DNA of 64,000 nucleotides from Aulostomus chinensis. Its lineage: Eukaryota; Chordata; Actinopteri; Syngnathiformes; Aulostomidae. A model generated the notes under the pieces. That model saw only the letters and a list, made by a program, of their open reading frames with translations, did not search any database and was not told where the DNA came from. Location: assembly GCA_037954235.1 (NCBI GenBank), contig JBBMOA010000022.1:5269501-5333500 (forward strand). The letters are read 5' to 3'. Shown here one piece after another: positions 33,175-47,700 of the stretch; the first letter of the stretch is position 1, and each line of letters starts with the position of its first letter. A program made the position numbers and the translations under genes.

Positions 33175-36100
33175 GTAAGTCTGCCACCCCCCCACCCAAA
33201 CGTACACACACGTGCACACACAAGCACACAAACACACACGTGCACACTAAGTATACTTCTTAATTGAGCTTCACTTCTTCTGCTTACATTATCCCCACCT
33301 GCAGCACAGAAACAGGAAAAGGAAGAAGGAAAAGGGGAAAAAAAGCTTAGGGAGTACTTGACTCACAGAAGTGCACATAGTTAAGTGCACAAGAGCGCAA
33401 ACATCCAGACACACATACTCACAAGTATACACATTCCCTCTCTGTTAAGATGAAAGCAGCCATTATCTCAAGTAATTGTGCTGCTGGGAGTTCATTATTT
33501 AGTGATGCCTCTAACCCCCATCAAGTCCCTTTCAGTCTAGTACACCACCTCTGGGAGGCCCGCTGTGAAGAGAAAGAGTCACTGTGCCCATGTTGGCTCC
33601 AAATTGATGTGCCCTTTTCATTTGTCTCCACATGTTTAAGTGGGCAAGTTGGTCATTTGGGCTCCAGACTTGCTCCCGCTGCTCTCTGTAGGGAGGGTGA
33701 CAGCATTCTCAGCTCAGCTCATAACTAATGTGGCCTTTTTATCTGCTCCTGCTTTCTTTTCTTTTCTTTCTTTCTTTCTTTTTTTTTTTTTAAAGTTTGG
33801 CTTCCTCACACGGGCCTTCACCATCGTGCAAGAGCAAGGACATTGATTATCATGAAAAGAGGGTGTCCACCGCTGCATCGTTGCATGTAAAAAGGCTCAG
33901 GTCGTCCACATTCTCTCAATTGTGCTTCACAGTAGCGATCAAAAAGTGTCAGGTCAGGTTTCATTACAAGATAAGAAGGTGCAGCAATACTTTTTTAAAG
34001 ATTTTCTGAGTCTATTTGAATGCTTTTGATGTGTTCTTATCTCTGCCAGACTAATGCAAAATGTCTCCACCTTCCTCTCTGTCCCCATCAACAACAATCA
34101 GCCAAGGCAAATGGATTTAGATAGAACTGCTCCGCTCTATTACACAAATGTTCCCACTGACAACTGCTCAGCTGCGGCGGGTAAATGGAGGGTTGTATAT
34201 TCTAACTCGTGGTACTGTGTGAACTGGTGTGTGTAGATGTAGCATCTTACATTTGTCTGAAGTTACCTCAACAATCTCAATGCACTCAGGCTCTGGTTTG
34301 ATTCTTCTCAGTGAACATGTGGGTCACTCATGCTTTGTGTTTGTGCGTGAGCATCTGGTCTCTGGGCACTATTTTGAGTCAGTTCTTATCCAAAATTCGC
34401 TCCACTTCTCATGCCCGTTTGACTTTATCTCCCGGTGGATTGATATCACTTCCCGTTAGTTTTTCTTGGAAATAAAGCTTTGATCTAATTCATCCTGAAA
34501 TGCAGATTATGCCATAAATACAGAAGACAACATCTTTATCTCTCAGGCTCTTCTCATCACGCCGTCGAAGGCTTATGCAGTAGAGCTAAATCCCTAGAAT
34601 ACCAGGCTATGATTAGGAATCCAACTTTTGAGAGATTTGCTTGTTCAGATAAACAGAGCTGGGGCCGAGTGCACGATCTCATACGATGCACTCCAAAGAT
34701 ATGACTAGAATATGTGAAGACTCTATTGTTATTAGATTAAAGCAGTGTTGTGTAAATTTAGAATCATCACGACACCACCGTAGGAAGTTGCAGTTATATT
34801 CTGTCTGATGACAGGTCAGGCAGTGCAACCCTGCACTTTTTTTTTAAGACTGTGCAGACTTGATGTTGGGCGTCGTTTTAAGTACCGCTAGTAGTGCTAA
34901 CTAGCACACCAACTAGCTTGCTATCCAACTCACTAATGTTACACCCTCAGCTAGAGTAAGGCAGACGGTCTCTGTAACACTGGACTTCTGTTTGCTTTTT
35001 GACTTTTTAGGAAGGGAAAAAAAGAAGCTGCGGCTGCTTGTCATAGTTAATGTTACGTTTCCATTTCCTGAGAATTGTCTTATCGAAACAAAACCCACAG
35101 TTACATCAGCAGCTGATCTTTCAGATCCCTCTTAGTGTGCATCTTCCAATGTAGTAACCATTGTTTTTATCTTAAATTCCTCAGTTCAGCGAGCGGGCAT
35201 GCTTGGTGGTGACAAAGAGCCATTTAAACCTGGCACCGTGATGTAGTTTAGACGTTGACTCGTTCAGAGCGAGCGAGTGGGAACCAAAACAGAGCATTTT
35301 CACAAGTACATTATATAAGAAGAGTAGATGTTGTAGCTAACGAGGCTTCTCCAAATAGTTTACAAATACCAGCCTGTCCAAGTGCAGTATTACATTCTCT
35401 GCTCCTTTGCAATGTATGCCCTCCCCATTATTTTAATCTGTCTTCTGAACGTATCTTTCTTGGACGATTCCTTTTTTTTTTTTTTAACTATGCTTTCGAC
35501 TTCCTTCCATCGTGCTGTTGCTCTTTCGTCCAGCTCTGGCCTAACATTGTTGGGTGACCTAAAACGCATCACCTCAGGTACTGAATGAATGTCGGCACAC
35601 ACGCAGAATGATGAGATGAAATGCTGAGGCTTACCTGAAAATAGATGTAACGTAAAGGACGTTCATTTCTGAAATGTCATGTCAAAGTTTCACTCTAGAG
35701 TTTTGAGGTGATGCTACGCTGTGACACTTTTCCTGCAGGACTGACTGTTAGAGCTGAGTCATTGCGGTGACCTTGACTCGCAGCTCTGGGCTCCTCTTTT
35801 TCCCGTATCAACTGTAGGCTGAACCTGCCGTAGTGTGGTTATGTGTGTAAAGCAGGCGAACATGCAGGGAATGACCTGCAGGTGTGAGATACTACAACAT
35901 TTAAACCTGCTTCAGACAAAACCTCTTGTGTGCAAAGGGTTACAAAATAAATGCTAAGAGAGTCACGTGCAGCAAATCAATGGAGATAAAAAGGAGACAG
36001 ACAACACTTGATATATTTACGCTCCCTGCCTTTCAGCTCTGGTAAATATTTGCACAGACTTGCACTCACAGATCATTATATGCATCACATCGTGATGGGC

Positions 36101-39100
36101 GGGAGCGCTTGTGTCCCAGTCTCTGTCATAAATTTCACTTAATCTTGTAGAGAGAGGGAAGTGCATTTGCAACACGCCCCATTAGCCCGGCATATGTTAC
36201 GGCACTAATGAACGTATCGGTAGGATGAATGTAACACGTGGCAGCCAGGTGTTGCGGCGAGAAACGGATGGTCATTAGAAGATCCCCGCAAGTGTGTGTG
36301 AGATGAAGTGGCAAGAGTGTGTGTTTTCCCACAGGAGAGCGTTGAGGAGGAATTAGTCTCGGCTCTGCACTGACTGTCGTCGTTTCGTTGACCTTTTTAA
36401 CCGAGAAACAATGACACTAATAAGGATGTTGGAGAGATAGCATGGCATTTCACACATGGTAATATTAGAAACGGTGCTACAGTACCTCACCTGCCACTTG
36501 AGTGATACAAGTGACATTTCAGACTGCGTAGTTTTTCTTTATGGCACATTTTTCGCGCTGTGAGGTGAAAAATTTTACTGCATTGACCCAAAAATAGCGA
36601 ATTGTGTCACTTTAGCAATGCTAGCAATGGCCAGTCAGATGTTCCAGATGGAGATTTCTGAACTCACGACATTCATGGTACTCATGGTACCATGAGGATG
36701 AACCCTGCTGAATTTGACTCGCGCCACCATGAGGATATTTTTTTTCTTCCGGTAAATTCTTATTTTTATGGGTGTGCATGAATTGTGTTGCAGGTAATAA
36801 AGGTGCCTGCCCGGTGAGTGTTTGTTAGTTTGGGGCTCAGATGTACCAATTGTGCTGTTGTAATGTAAAACGGCTGCGAGTTCCCTTACTTGTCTGTTTA
36901 AGCTTTGGCGGCGACACTCATTTGTAACATCACTTGTAACATGGTAACACGGTTCAGTTGAGATGAGGTTTGTTTTTGTAAGGCGCTTCCATGACATCAC
37001 AGGTTCATTTTTCAGGTGCAGGTTCGTGTTTGAAACAAGAACTGAAATAAATGTGAACGTTACGCCAGCAGCTCTTCAAATGCTGAGACCTCACAGTAAT
37101 TAACAATTAGGGATCCTGTGGATTTAAAAAGCATTTTTTCCTCACAAAGAAAGAAAACACCACAAGCAGTGATCTCAAATATATTTTTGGATAATTATTG
37201 TTACATCGTATTATGTGATATTTGTTTGTTTTGTTTTTAGCCCAAAATCTAACCTCCCCTGCCCACGCAGCTCTGCTTTTAGGGATTAGGTAAATAGTCA
37301 CTGCACATTCATTGATGTGAATTCTTAAAATACAAATAATGAAAATGGTTTGAGTTGCAGGAGCTGAAAAAAAATGGCATTTGTAAGACAGTGCCATATG
37401 ACAAGGAAACTCAAAACTGTAAATATACATCTTATATGCACATGAAGGAAGTGAGCTGTTAATGTCATGGTAAGGCAGGAAAACTACCACTGAATACTGA
37501 TACTGAAGGTGTCAGGACAAACTTTGTTGATGGGTTTCAAACATCACCCAACATAGCAACATAACGTTGACACAATAACTTCAAATTAGCTCTTGAAATA
37601 TACATTGTGCAAGTACGTATATGCACAAGAGGATCGGGGACACTTGATTTCAGGAAAAACCAGCGACACGACTGCCTGAACATTTGCTTAAATTATGTCC
37701 ACCGAGCACAACATCCTGTTTGTAATTTTTCTCCTTATTTTCTCATTAAGGCGAGTCTCATTATGCAGTGTTTTCCCCACATTGATTTATGAGTCGTTGC
37801 CCACCAAAACGTCAATATCTGCGGCTGCGTATTGTTTTGTTTTGTTTTTTTATTTAAAATGGATTAAATCTGATTTCATTTTAGAGATGAGGCGCAGCAC
37901 ATGGACTCACCCACCCCTGCTGTCGCTGTCACACATGCAAACTCTAGACAACTGACCTGCTCTGATACTCCTCGTATCACAAAAGATACTGATACAAGCA
38001 GGCAAAATGGCATCCATAAGAAGAAAGTCATCCCTGTGGCTGAATTGTAACTTCTTCAGCACCATCATCGGATTCAATTCTAAATTATAACTTCAGTTTA
38101 TGGCCAAACTCCTGCAAAAGAATGACTCTCCTTCTCGTGCAGTAGCTGTAAGACTGTTCCCGCTCCCCTGTTGTCATTGTAAGCATGTCAGCGTCCTGAC
38201 ATTTATCTGAAAGCACTGAGCTTAAGTACAGCCTCTCAGAGCTGCTACGGCGGCGGCGCGGTCGACTCCTATGAGCGTCAGTGCTGATATTGCCATTGGA
38301 GCCTCTAAATGATTCATAGTGCAGAGAAGAGCAGGAACACAAAGCCGCTGGTGGACCCCCAAAACTTAATTAAAGTAAATCATAACACAAGCACTGTGTA
38401 ATTCTCCATTAAGAAGCCACGGATGTCTCTATAAAGGAGCCCAAACCTGAGGTGCGGAGTTGATTTCAGCATTTTAAACCCTTCTCTCCTTTCTCATCCC
38501 TTGGTGGATAAAAGCTAAAGAAAGAGTCGAGGGATTAATGGTGACGGCAGTGACGTCTTAGTGTCTCATTTGCTCGCGGCGTATGCGTTAAGGACCAGCG
38601 CGGCTCTGACACTTGGTCATGAGCATGAAACACAGAGGGATTCTGCTACAGCTTCTTTGACTCTCCACTGGCATGGTGAAGCTCTTCCTCCAGCTTTACG
38701 TTTCCTCCATCTCTTTCCCCTCACACACTCCTCCCCACCCCCCTCTTTTTAACATCTGCCCCTTCTCACACTCACGTTGCTTCTCCGTGTAATGAAGTTG
38801 ACAGTAAATGACACCAATATGCAACAGAAGTTTACAGTTTCATAAGCAGCAGTGTCTCGATGCTCTTTCAGGTCAACAGATGAAATGTGGAGAACATTTT
38901 CTTCAGTCCCACTTTGATAGGCTCATTTAAAACCGTCCTCATTATGTTGTTTTGACAATTTCCCCTGTGGTGGTTGTGATACTCGACTGCAGATTTGCTC
39001 TGTTGAAAAGAGATAAGGTTTTTGGTTTTGTTGTTGTTGAATCAGCTGTCAGTGCTTTACATAATTTATAACACTATCCAGGTGTCACTCTCCTTTTTCT

Positions 39101-40548
39101 GTCAGTTTCCCTTCTGTTTCACCTGCTTTCATTAAATCTATTTCTACCTGCCTTCGCCCTGCTTCACATGCTAAAAGATTAATTGCCGCGCCATGTTTCT
39201 GCCAGAACATCGGCCCTAATGGAATCTGCATCTGGGAGGTGTCAAGACAAGAGTTCTTTAAACTCTGCTGCTTCAGACGGCTCCATAGAATATTTATGAA
39301 GTTATTTAGAAAGGGCCAGACTTGGTGAGTAATGGCCCTGCTTGGTGATTCACAGTGTGGCACCTCGTCGCTAAGATGGAGAGCTGGGTGGTGAACCGTG
39401 GCAGGTCCGGGTGTGGATGGACACACACCGCAGCCTCCAGCCTGTGTTTTAGTACACGCGAGTACAGGTTTGGGCTGGCCTCCAGACCGACAGTCACATG
39501 ATGACTGTGTCATTCAGCACCATGGACAGCTCAATTGTACATTTCAGTGGAGTCCAGTGCTGGAGATCATGTCTGTATAGTTGGCTTTTTGGTTGTATTT
39601 ATTTGTTTATTCTGATTAGAAATGAGATATCAGATCTTCAATATCAGTCCTGGGTGCCAACATTCTCACACACTGGCCAACTTCAAACGGATTTAATATC
39701 GGAGTGATGGTGCAGACCCAGATTCCATTCCTTAGCCTGTGATGGACCACAAGCCAACAGACTTAATCCGAAACATGTCACCGATACGACACGTTTCTCG
39801 GGGATACGTTTAAATTTGAGTGCGTTTGTGTATATTTTTACTCTTTGCAATGAAGTAGTACTGCGCTCTTTCTACAGCCCCCAGATGCAACTGTAAACAT
39901 AGAACCAATAAAAATAACTTTAATAATTATCAAGAAAGAAAGAGCTTGAATCGTTGTCCGTGTCATCAGATGCAGCAGAACCGGATCTGTGCAACGTCTC
40001 TGACTTTTAATATTTGTTTCTGAATTCTTCTAAAACTTTCTTGATAAAGCGAAGCCTTTGAAGATAAATCAGAATTCTTCTTCAATGTGTCCCTCATTGT
40101 CAGCAAATCATACGCCGAGATTAATTTGAGAATATCTCAGTTACTCTGTCTATGAGTCAGACCCAAAGGCATTCATCAACAAGGGCTACATTTGTAAAAA
40201 CAAAACAAACAAACAAAAAAGTGTGATTAAAATCCCAAAGCAGCTGTAGCAAATTCAAACAGGAGCAAGAAATGCATCTGTCGGGCCCAATCTCAGGTTG
40301 AGACTGAAATCCAGTTTGTTGGTGATCATTTTGAGGTGGCAGGCACGTTCTGTGTAAATATACGATCTTGGCCAACATTAAACGTCATGTCGGGACCTGG
40401 AAGAGTTCAAACACTCTCTGCGTTAACACCCAAACATGTTCCCTCCACCTCTGAAAGCTCCTGCGGGCTTTCAACCAGGATTAATTCTATTCACGACCCG
40501 CTGAGATATGTTTCCTCTCATGCTGGCAACTCATTACTTTATTCCTTA

Positions 40549-40552
40549 ATTA

Positions 40553-40598
<46 letters not shown>

Positions 40599-40854
40599 AC
40601 ATATATATATACACATACACATATATATATACACATACACATATATATATACATACACACATATATATATATATACATATATACATACACATATATATAT
40701 ATATATACATACACACATATATATATACATATATACACACATACATAGATATACATATATATACATATACATATGTGTATATATATGTGTATATATATGT
40801 GTATATATATGTGTATATATGTATATATATGTATATACATATATACATATATAC

Positions 40855-40898
<44 letters not shown>

Positions 40899-40900
40899 AT
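40549..40900. repeat. 352-bp alternating TA/CA-TG block with strand switch
   Basis: An entirely purine-pyrimidine alternating tract. Units ATATACACATACAC dominate up to about 40750 and the complementary type ATGTGTATATAT dominates from about 40770, so the halves are largely reverse complements. Both flanks are (TA)n. The long open frames over it are translation artefacts. Confidence 0.95.
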
Positions 40901-41678
40901 TGGAAAAACGTATTTTTCCATATTTGTATTTAAATGACTGGTAGTCTTATTAAACATGAAGGGCAAGCATGCTGAATTATATCATCATTTGCTTCCCTCT
41001 CCATGCAGTTTCTCCTACTAATGAAGTATTTCAGAGGGATGGGAATGATGTCAGAGATCAAACATTAGTGTTACTTGAACATAAACTGATCCCATTTGAA
41101 ATGACTTGTTAAGTCTCAGGGTTTTAGCTGCTAATCCCTCCCAGCAGTCTCCTCCAGGCGTCACAAGAGAAGTGGATGATGGCGAGTGGAGGAAGGTCCG
41201 AGCGCAGAATTCCAAGTATCCTCCGAGTCGTGATAGGAGGATCTACTTTGCAGTCAGCAACCCCTCCGCTGTGATGCAGGTAGCAGCCTTGTGTTTATGA
41301 GGAGAGCGTTCTCCAGGGTTCTCCGTGGGCTGGCCTCGGGCATGCACCAGGAAAAAAAAGTTTCTAAATTGGAGTTAACACACAGGTCTGGAAATTCACG
41401 AGTTCTGAGCATCTGTTGAGGAGTTTTTCAGACCCTTGTGTGCTCTCACAAATCAGTGATGGTCTGATGCGGTGTGGTGGTTGAAACACAACCCACCTTA
41501 TGAAAGTGCTGCCAATGTTGCAGCTCCATGAAAGTAATTTAACCGGCCTGTCACTATCACTTCACTCTCTTATTTCTTCTTCTTGTTTTTTTTTTGAAGC
41601 ACCACACACTCAACAAACTGACAAATTTTCCGACCTCCTTACTAACAGACCTTGTCTGTCAGGGGTGAAATAAACAAA

Positions 41679-41679
<1 letters not shown>

Positions 41680-41711
<32 letters not shown>
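41680..41711. repeat. (CG)n(CA)n microsatellite
   Basis: Short CG alternation followed by CA repeat. Confidence 0.93.
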
Positions 41712-41712
<1 letters not shown>

Positions 41713-43439
41713 GAAAACGTGTAGGGAGTTACAATTAGACAAAGCCTCCAAAAAGAGAATGTTTAAGCTTAAGCTTCTGTCTAATGGCCAGCAGAGGGCG
41801 ACTCCACTTGGCTGCTTATGCTAAAACGTCCTACCTTGCTTCCGTTTGTCGTGCCAGAGAAGGGGGACTGGACTCGCACTCACACACTTGACCTTGACTG
41901 ATCAAGTGTGTGAGCCTTTTAATTTGGCACATTCACATTAAGTCTCTATATTTAACCGCAAATAACATAAATGATACATGCAGCGTTTCTTCATGCAAGA
42001 GAAAAAAAAAGGTGCCGGCTCGACCACATCAAAACTTGACCACGTTACAGTAAATGCCGAGGTCAGCACATGTGTTTAATGGGCAAATATGAATATGAGT
42101 CACTCTGCGAAATCGAACTCTTTTGGCGCCAAAGAAAAGAGCTTGAGGCAGCACCAAAGGCTGCCGGTGCAGCGGCTGTAGCAGGAGTGGAAGAGTCTTG
42201 TGTCCTAATAAACACAGTTTAAGTGAGTCTGGAGGGTGTTAAACAAACCACCGCTCAACATTTGATCACCTGTTCACAAAAATTACAGGCAAACTGGTAT
42301 TTCTGCCAAACGATACCTGTCACGTTTGCATCAGGTATCATCCACCAGTGGAAGTGTGTGCATTTTTTTCCCCACGTTATCTTATGAGAAGTTTGGGAAT
42401 GAGGGAATCAAGTGTATGATATGAAAAATGGCAGTGCAATAAATGCACCCTGCACTGGTTTGATAGAAAGGACTCAGCCGGATCGATGACGCACACACCT
42501 CATCGTATCTGAGAATATATGAGGACTCATTGAAAACAGATGTTCTGCTAAATTTGTCTGATGCGCGTCTTCAGCCGGAGGGTTGATGGATTCGAGTACA
42601 TGCTCCCTTTATCTCATTTTCTCCTCCTCCATCTGCTGTCCCTTTGCTCCCGTCTGTCCTCTAATGCATCTTGACCATTGTTGGTGAGTCTGCATGCTAA
42701 AATGATTTAGTTATGTGATTAGAAACCACAGGGATACGAGACACTGTCCCTCCTCTGTTCCATCCTTATCTTTTCAAAGTTCTATATGTGCCCCGTGTTT
42801 CAAGAACTTCAAAAACAAACACAATACCGCGGACAAATAACTGTTCTTTTTGTTTTACATTATTCTCAGTGTGTCTACTTTTGATCATTTCATAGCAGAG
42901 ACTTGAACCAGCGCCTTCGTTCTCCTGGCATCGTTCTTTAATCATTATTAGTTTAGTGGCAAGAAAACAAACTCAAGGCGACCTGCTGGTGTTTCAAAAA
43001 AAGAAAAAAATCTGGAGCCATCACATTTTAAAGTTACATTATTGGCCCAGGAACTAGCCAACAAGTCTGGCTCTTTCTTAATTAGCTTGTAAGATCATTT
43101 CCCCTCTGAATTCAAGTAGTAATTATAGCAGCTGCTCCCACAATGCTCGCCAAGTTTAGAGCTGCTTGGCTCGACTCAACATCTGTCTGTCTGTTTTCTC
43201 TTTGAACCAGAAAAAAAATAAAAAAGTTTAACAGGATTCTTCACTTTTGGAGCCATAACACATGAACATTAAAGTTTTGTGTTGGAGAAAATTATTTTAT
43301 GATCGAGACTTCTACATGTCTCACAGCTGGTGCTTTTGTAATAAGCCCGTATTTGCCCATCATGTGACCTGAAATATGATCGGACGCCATGTTGAGAGTG
43401 TGACTGCGTCCAGGTGGATGAGCTCGTAGAGAGTAAATT

Positions 43440-43510
43440 TCGAGTCGGTCGACTTTATTGTCTTTGCACATGAGTACAAGTACAATGAAATGTACTTTTG
43501 CATCTCACCA
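43440..43510. repeat. Retroelement-like end fragment
   Basis: GACTTTATTGTCTTTGCACA then ACAATGAAATGTACTTTTGC resembles the common fish LINE/SINE terminal phrase (TTTATTGTCATTGTGCA...). Only this short portion is recognisable. Confidence 0.4.
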
Positions 43511-44198
43511 GCGTGACACCTACTAAAATGTTGATATGTTTACTTAGAAATATGGAGAGTAAAGTGTGTAAATAGCTGCTCTATGGATAACTAGCCTGAA
43601 AAATGTATAATATATATACATGAACTTATATGGATATCAGTGAATTTATATGTAAGATTATGTTTACGTGGTGTAAGAATGGCTTTCATAAAGATTAAGG
43701 CATTGTTGACAAGTGTATATAAATGTTAACGCACCGTTATACGTTACATGTATGTACTGCACATATGTGTATACATGTGTGTACATATGCGTAACTACTT
43801 ATACATCTATATGTATGCATACGTGTGTGTTCAAATCTTTTTTATGCGATCTGTGTTCTTCGTCGAGGGGGACAGAAAGTTCAGCACTGTCTTGTGTAAA
43901 AATCACGTAGAACCCAATTCCGAATACTCTTTTCAGCCAACAGATGAAAAGATCTATAATTAATTAATTTTTCTAATTAGAAAAACCACGTCAAGTAAAA
44001 ATGGCAGTAAACAGATTGTTTTTCGTGATAAATGGCACAACCCGAGGCATATTTCATGCTGGAAGGAGCTTATTGAATCCCTGCGTGCGTACATCGATGC
44101 CATGGTGGAGCTGCTGTAGCATGAGAGGCACGCAGTCAGACTGCGAAGTCATTCAGCCTGCCGTGATTTGCATCTCCTGTACCTGCTGTCTTGGCATC

Positions 44199-44200
<2 letters not shown>

Positions 44201-44264
<64 letters not shown>

Positions 44265-44302
44265 ACAGTGACTGGACTGTAAAATGGTGCTGATGCTGCT
44301 TG

Positions 44303-44362
<60 letters not shown>

Positions 44363-44408
44363 CAGTGACTGGACTGTAAAATGGTGCTGATGCTGCTTGC
44401 CTGACAGC

Positions 44409-44445
<37 letters not shown>
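44201..44445. repeat. Tandem duplication of a 42-nt unique unit between CA tracts (period 97 bp)
   Basis: (CA)n at 44201-44262, 44306-44361 and 44410-44445 are separated by two copies of AACAGTGACTGGACTGTAAA plus TGGTGCTGATGCTGCTTGCCT at 44264-44305 and 44361-44402. The copies appear identical, so the duplication is recent or homogenised. Confidence 0.92.
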
Positions 44446-44583
44446 CCTCTCTCTCCTTGTCACAGTTGGACATCAGGGCAGGTTCGTAATTAGCGTGAGG
44501 ATGACACTTTTCACTGTTTATTCATCATGTGGCGTAGCTGCAAGGTGACTCTGTGGGTTGTTTCACTTACTTTGTGCACACGG

Positions 44584-44584
44584 G

Positions 44585-44639
<55 letters not shown>

Positions 44640-44760
44640 GACCTTGACAGATGTCACCGTGGCATTCAGCCCACACGAGCTCTCTCTCTCTCTCTCTCTC
44701 TCTCACTCACTCTCACTCACTCTCTCTCCCTCCCTCTCTCACCCGCACACGAACACACTT
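44584..44760. repeat. (CA)n then (CT)-rich tract
   Basis: CG/CA repeat at 44584-44637 and CT/CTCA repeats at about 44680-44740. Confidence 0.92.
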
Positions 44761-47700
44761 TTAGTGCACTTGCTTAGTCACCTCCCTCTTCAGCAGGACT
44801 CATCTGTGAGGTGGTCGGTGGATTAATTAGCTCTTAGTTGACGTCACTGAGCCCTCAGAGACTTCACGTTAAAACGGACTCTAATAAGGGCATGATGGGT
44901 GACAGCTGTCTCACACGCTACCACTCACATCAGCACAAAGTCTCTCTCTCTCTCTCACACACACACATTCACAAAAACACATCGATGACTGTGACCCCTG
45001 ACCTCAAACTGTACAGACTCTTTTTTTTTTAATTATGCAGATTTTCCCGAAGTCTTTCACTTTTGTATAAAATTCTACAAATTTTATACACTCTGGCAGA
45101 AACACTCAGGCGAAACAAATAACATCGCTGTGCTCCTTTCTGGGTGCGCATGATGGTCACGGCGTGTGAGATACCAACAAGGCTCGGCTAAATTCAACCA
45201 CATCAACTTGACGCAGAAGTAAACGCTCCTCATTAAAAGAGCGTCTTGAGAAAAGCCATCGGGAGCGTATCTTGGTCTCCTACTGTTGGGTGATAACTGG
45301 TGCTGCTACAGCAGCGTTCGCACTCTTGAGGAGCCCCTGCTGTTGTTTTGAACAAAGCCCCCCTGAGATAAAGTCTCGTGTGATCTCGCAGCTCTCTTCC
45401 AAGGTTAATAAAGGCAATAGAAGATGTCGGCCTTGTTGCCCGGGTCTCTGTAGTGGCAAATCAGAATGGTATTGTCACTGCACAACTCCACATCTGGCGT
45501 CATCTGTTGATTTCCAGAGGGAATGGGGTCCTGCATGACCTGGACTGGTCATCAGAGTGTCCTGTTACCTACTTTACAGAAGAACCAGGCTCTTAACATC
45601 TGGCTGTGCAGATGGATGACAAACACAGAGAACAAATACAACTCATTACAGCCCCATTTTCCATCCATCTAAGTCATCCGCTGGGGACCCGAGTGTGTTG
45701 TCTAAAACAGTCATAAATCGTGACTTAAACAGAGAGAAAGTTCACATCGCGCCTGCTGTTTCATGGCATTTCATCTCACACACGCAGAGCTCTTTGTGTG
45801 TGTGCGTGTGTGTGTGCGTGTGTGTGTACCCGTGGCTGTGTGACTCATCCATCAGAGTGTCAGACTCCTCAGGCACTTTATGTGTCCAGCCATCCACCCC
45901 ATCCCCCGACCGTGTTAGCCTGTCTGTGGGAGAGATGGCTGTTTTTCAGCTAAAAGGAAAAAAGGGAGCTGTTGCGTAACTCATCTCAACCAATTAAGGG
46001 CTGCATTCAGTCTTCAGAAGGGCTCAGCGTCAGGTTTCCCAGCTGTTTGTCTCACTCCATTTTCACTTCGATAATAACCCGCAGTGTCAGAAACATCCGT
46101 CATAAAAGAAAGTGACTGTACACCCGCTGAAACTACAATGATCTGTTTTTATTCCTTCTGTATTTATTGTCAATAATTCCATATTTATCCCACTTGACTC
46201 CTCCCCCAGCACAGTCGCACTGTGATCCATCTACCTTGAATAATTGATATTTTTAATAACACGTCTATTCTCATTTTTGCACTCTGGACGTTCTTGTTAT
46301 CATAACATATCTACTCATACAGTACCTGTGTTTTATCTGCAGCTGTCTGTCTTCCTGTTAGTTATCCATCTCTGCTCAGCAGAGCATTTTGCAGGAGATT
46401 TTCCTTCTCAATGTAAAAAATAACAACCCCATATCAAACTATTGTGCATCCTCTGTCAACGTACAGTAGTTATGTCAAATTCTTTACATTTCCGACATTT
46501 TTCCAGCTGGTTGTCCTTGTTTTAGCTGTCATTCTTTGGTTTAATTATTTGGAGAACTGTGGAAAAGCTGGGGTCAAATTCTTTCTACGTGCGGAAACAT
46601 GGAATGTAAAGCTGATCCTGATTCTGAAAATAGTAAGAGTGGAGTATAAAGAGGCCACTGTTTACCGAGTAGAACGTGAGGGATGTGCGACTATTTATTT
46701 CTTGACTCTGTATTTGCTTCATCTTTGCAACGTAATTTCAACTTCAGTATTTTCAGTCAGGAACGTAGCTCTGTGTCTTGATCTCTTCACCCCCTGTTTT
46801 TTTTCCTGTAATTCTTTTTATTTGTCAAACATTACAGATTGTGGTGCTGAAAGTACGTTTCTTGCCCCCCCTGTTGTTATTTACACCCACATGCACGCAC
46901 ACACGCACATGATTGGCTTCACATTGAGACCGTGAGCAACCTGATGATTTGGACCAAATACGGCGCCGATTTTATGTCTTTAATTCTGCTCCAGCTTTCA
47001 AAGCCTTGGCCATCAGTAGGATGGGCGGCGCAGGAACTTGTTCAATATCCGCCGTTCTGTACATTCAGTTGTTTCAGAGTCGGTCAGAATGGTGATGAAG
47101 CTTTGATTAAAAAAAAAAAAAAGATAGAATAAGATTTCACAAGGCTGACTGTAGACTGGTAATTCTTAAAGCCATAGTTACCTAATCCCAGCAACATGAC
47201 TTCGCACTCACACAGCAACATCTATTCAGCCGGAAAATTTCAAGTGCATTTGTGCGGCGGTAAGAGTGATTCAGCCGTGACATTTCAGCTAACTGGAAAG
47301 CAGCTGCAGTGCTGGGGAAGGAGGTTAAAACTGGCCTGTGTGGACTAATAGAAGCACACAGTCACACCGTGAGTTAAAGGCTCAGTGAAATATTTCAGTA
47401 CCTGTAAGGAGGGAAACCTATTAGTTCGCCTCTGTGTTTCAGAGAATTGGATTTGAGTGGAAGCGTGATTATAAGATAAAAGTGCTGACTTGGCTTCAAC
47501 TGGAGGGTGTTTACATCCACATCCAATAAATCATCAAGTGCTCGAAGCCCTTTTATACGCAACTTCCAGGGGTTTATTTATATCACACAATGTCCTGCAC
47601 TGAGCAACCCTTTCATTAAAAAAAAAAACCCCACTAAGACATAAAAGAAGCAACTAAAAACATGCAGAGTAAAAACAAGTAATTAGATTCAATATCCCTG

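Noticed and set aside
40336..40966. Long open frames (up to 202 codons) on both strands over the 40.5-40.9 kb region
   Set aside because: Translations are only Tyr/Ile/Val/Thr/His repeats from the TA/CA/TG tract, open in all frames.
41126..41279. Exon-like stretch ending GTGATGCAG|GTAGCAG, resembling the VMQV start of the next ELMO1 exon
   Set aside because: Upstream residues do not match ELMO1, it lies before exon 15 rather than after it, and phase does not fit.
44153..44473. Cys-Val or Thr-His repeat open frames at many CA/TG tracts
   Set aside because: Dinucleotide repeats lack stops in every frame; no protein domain.
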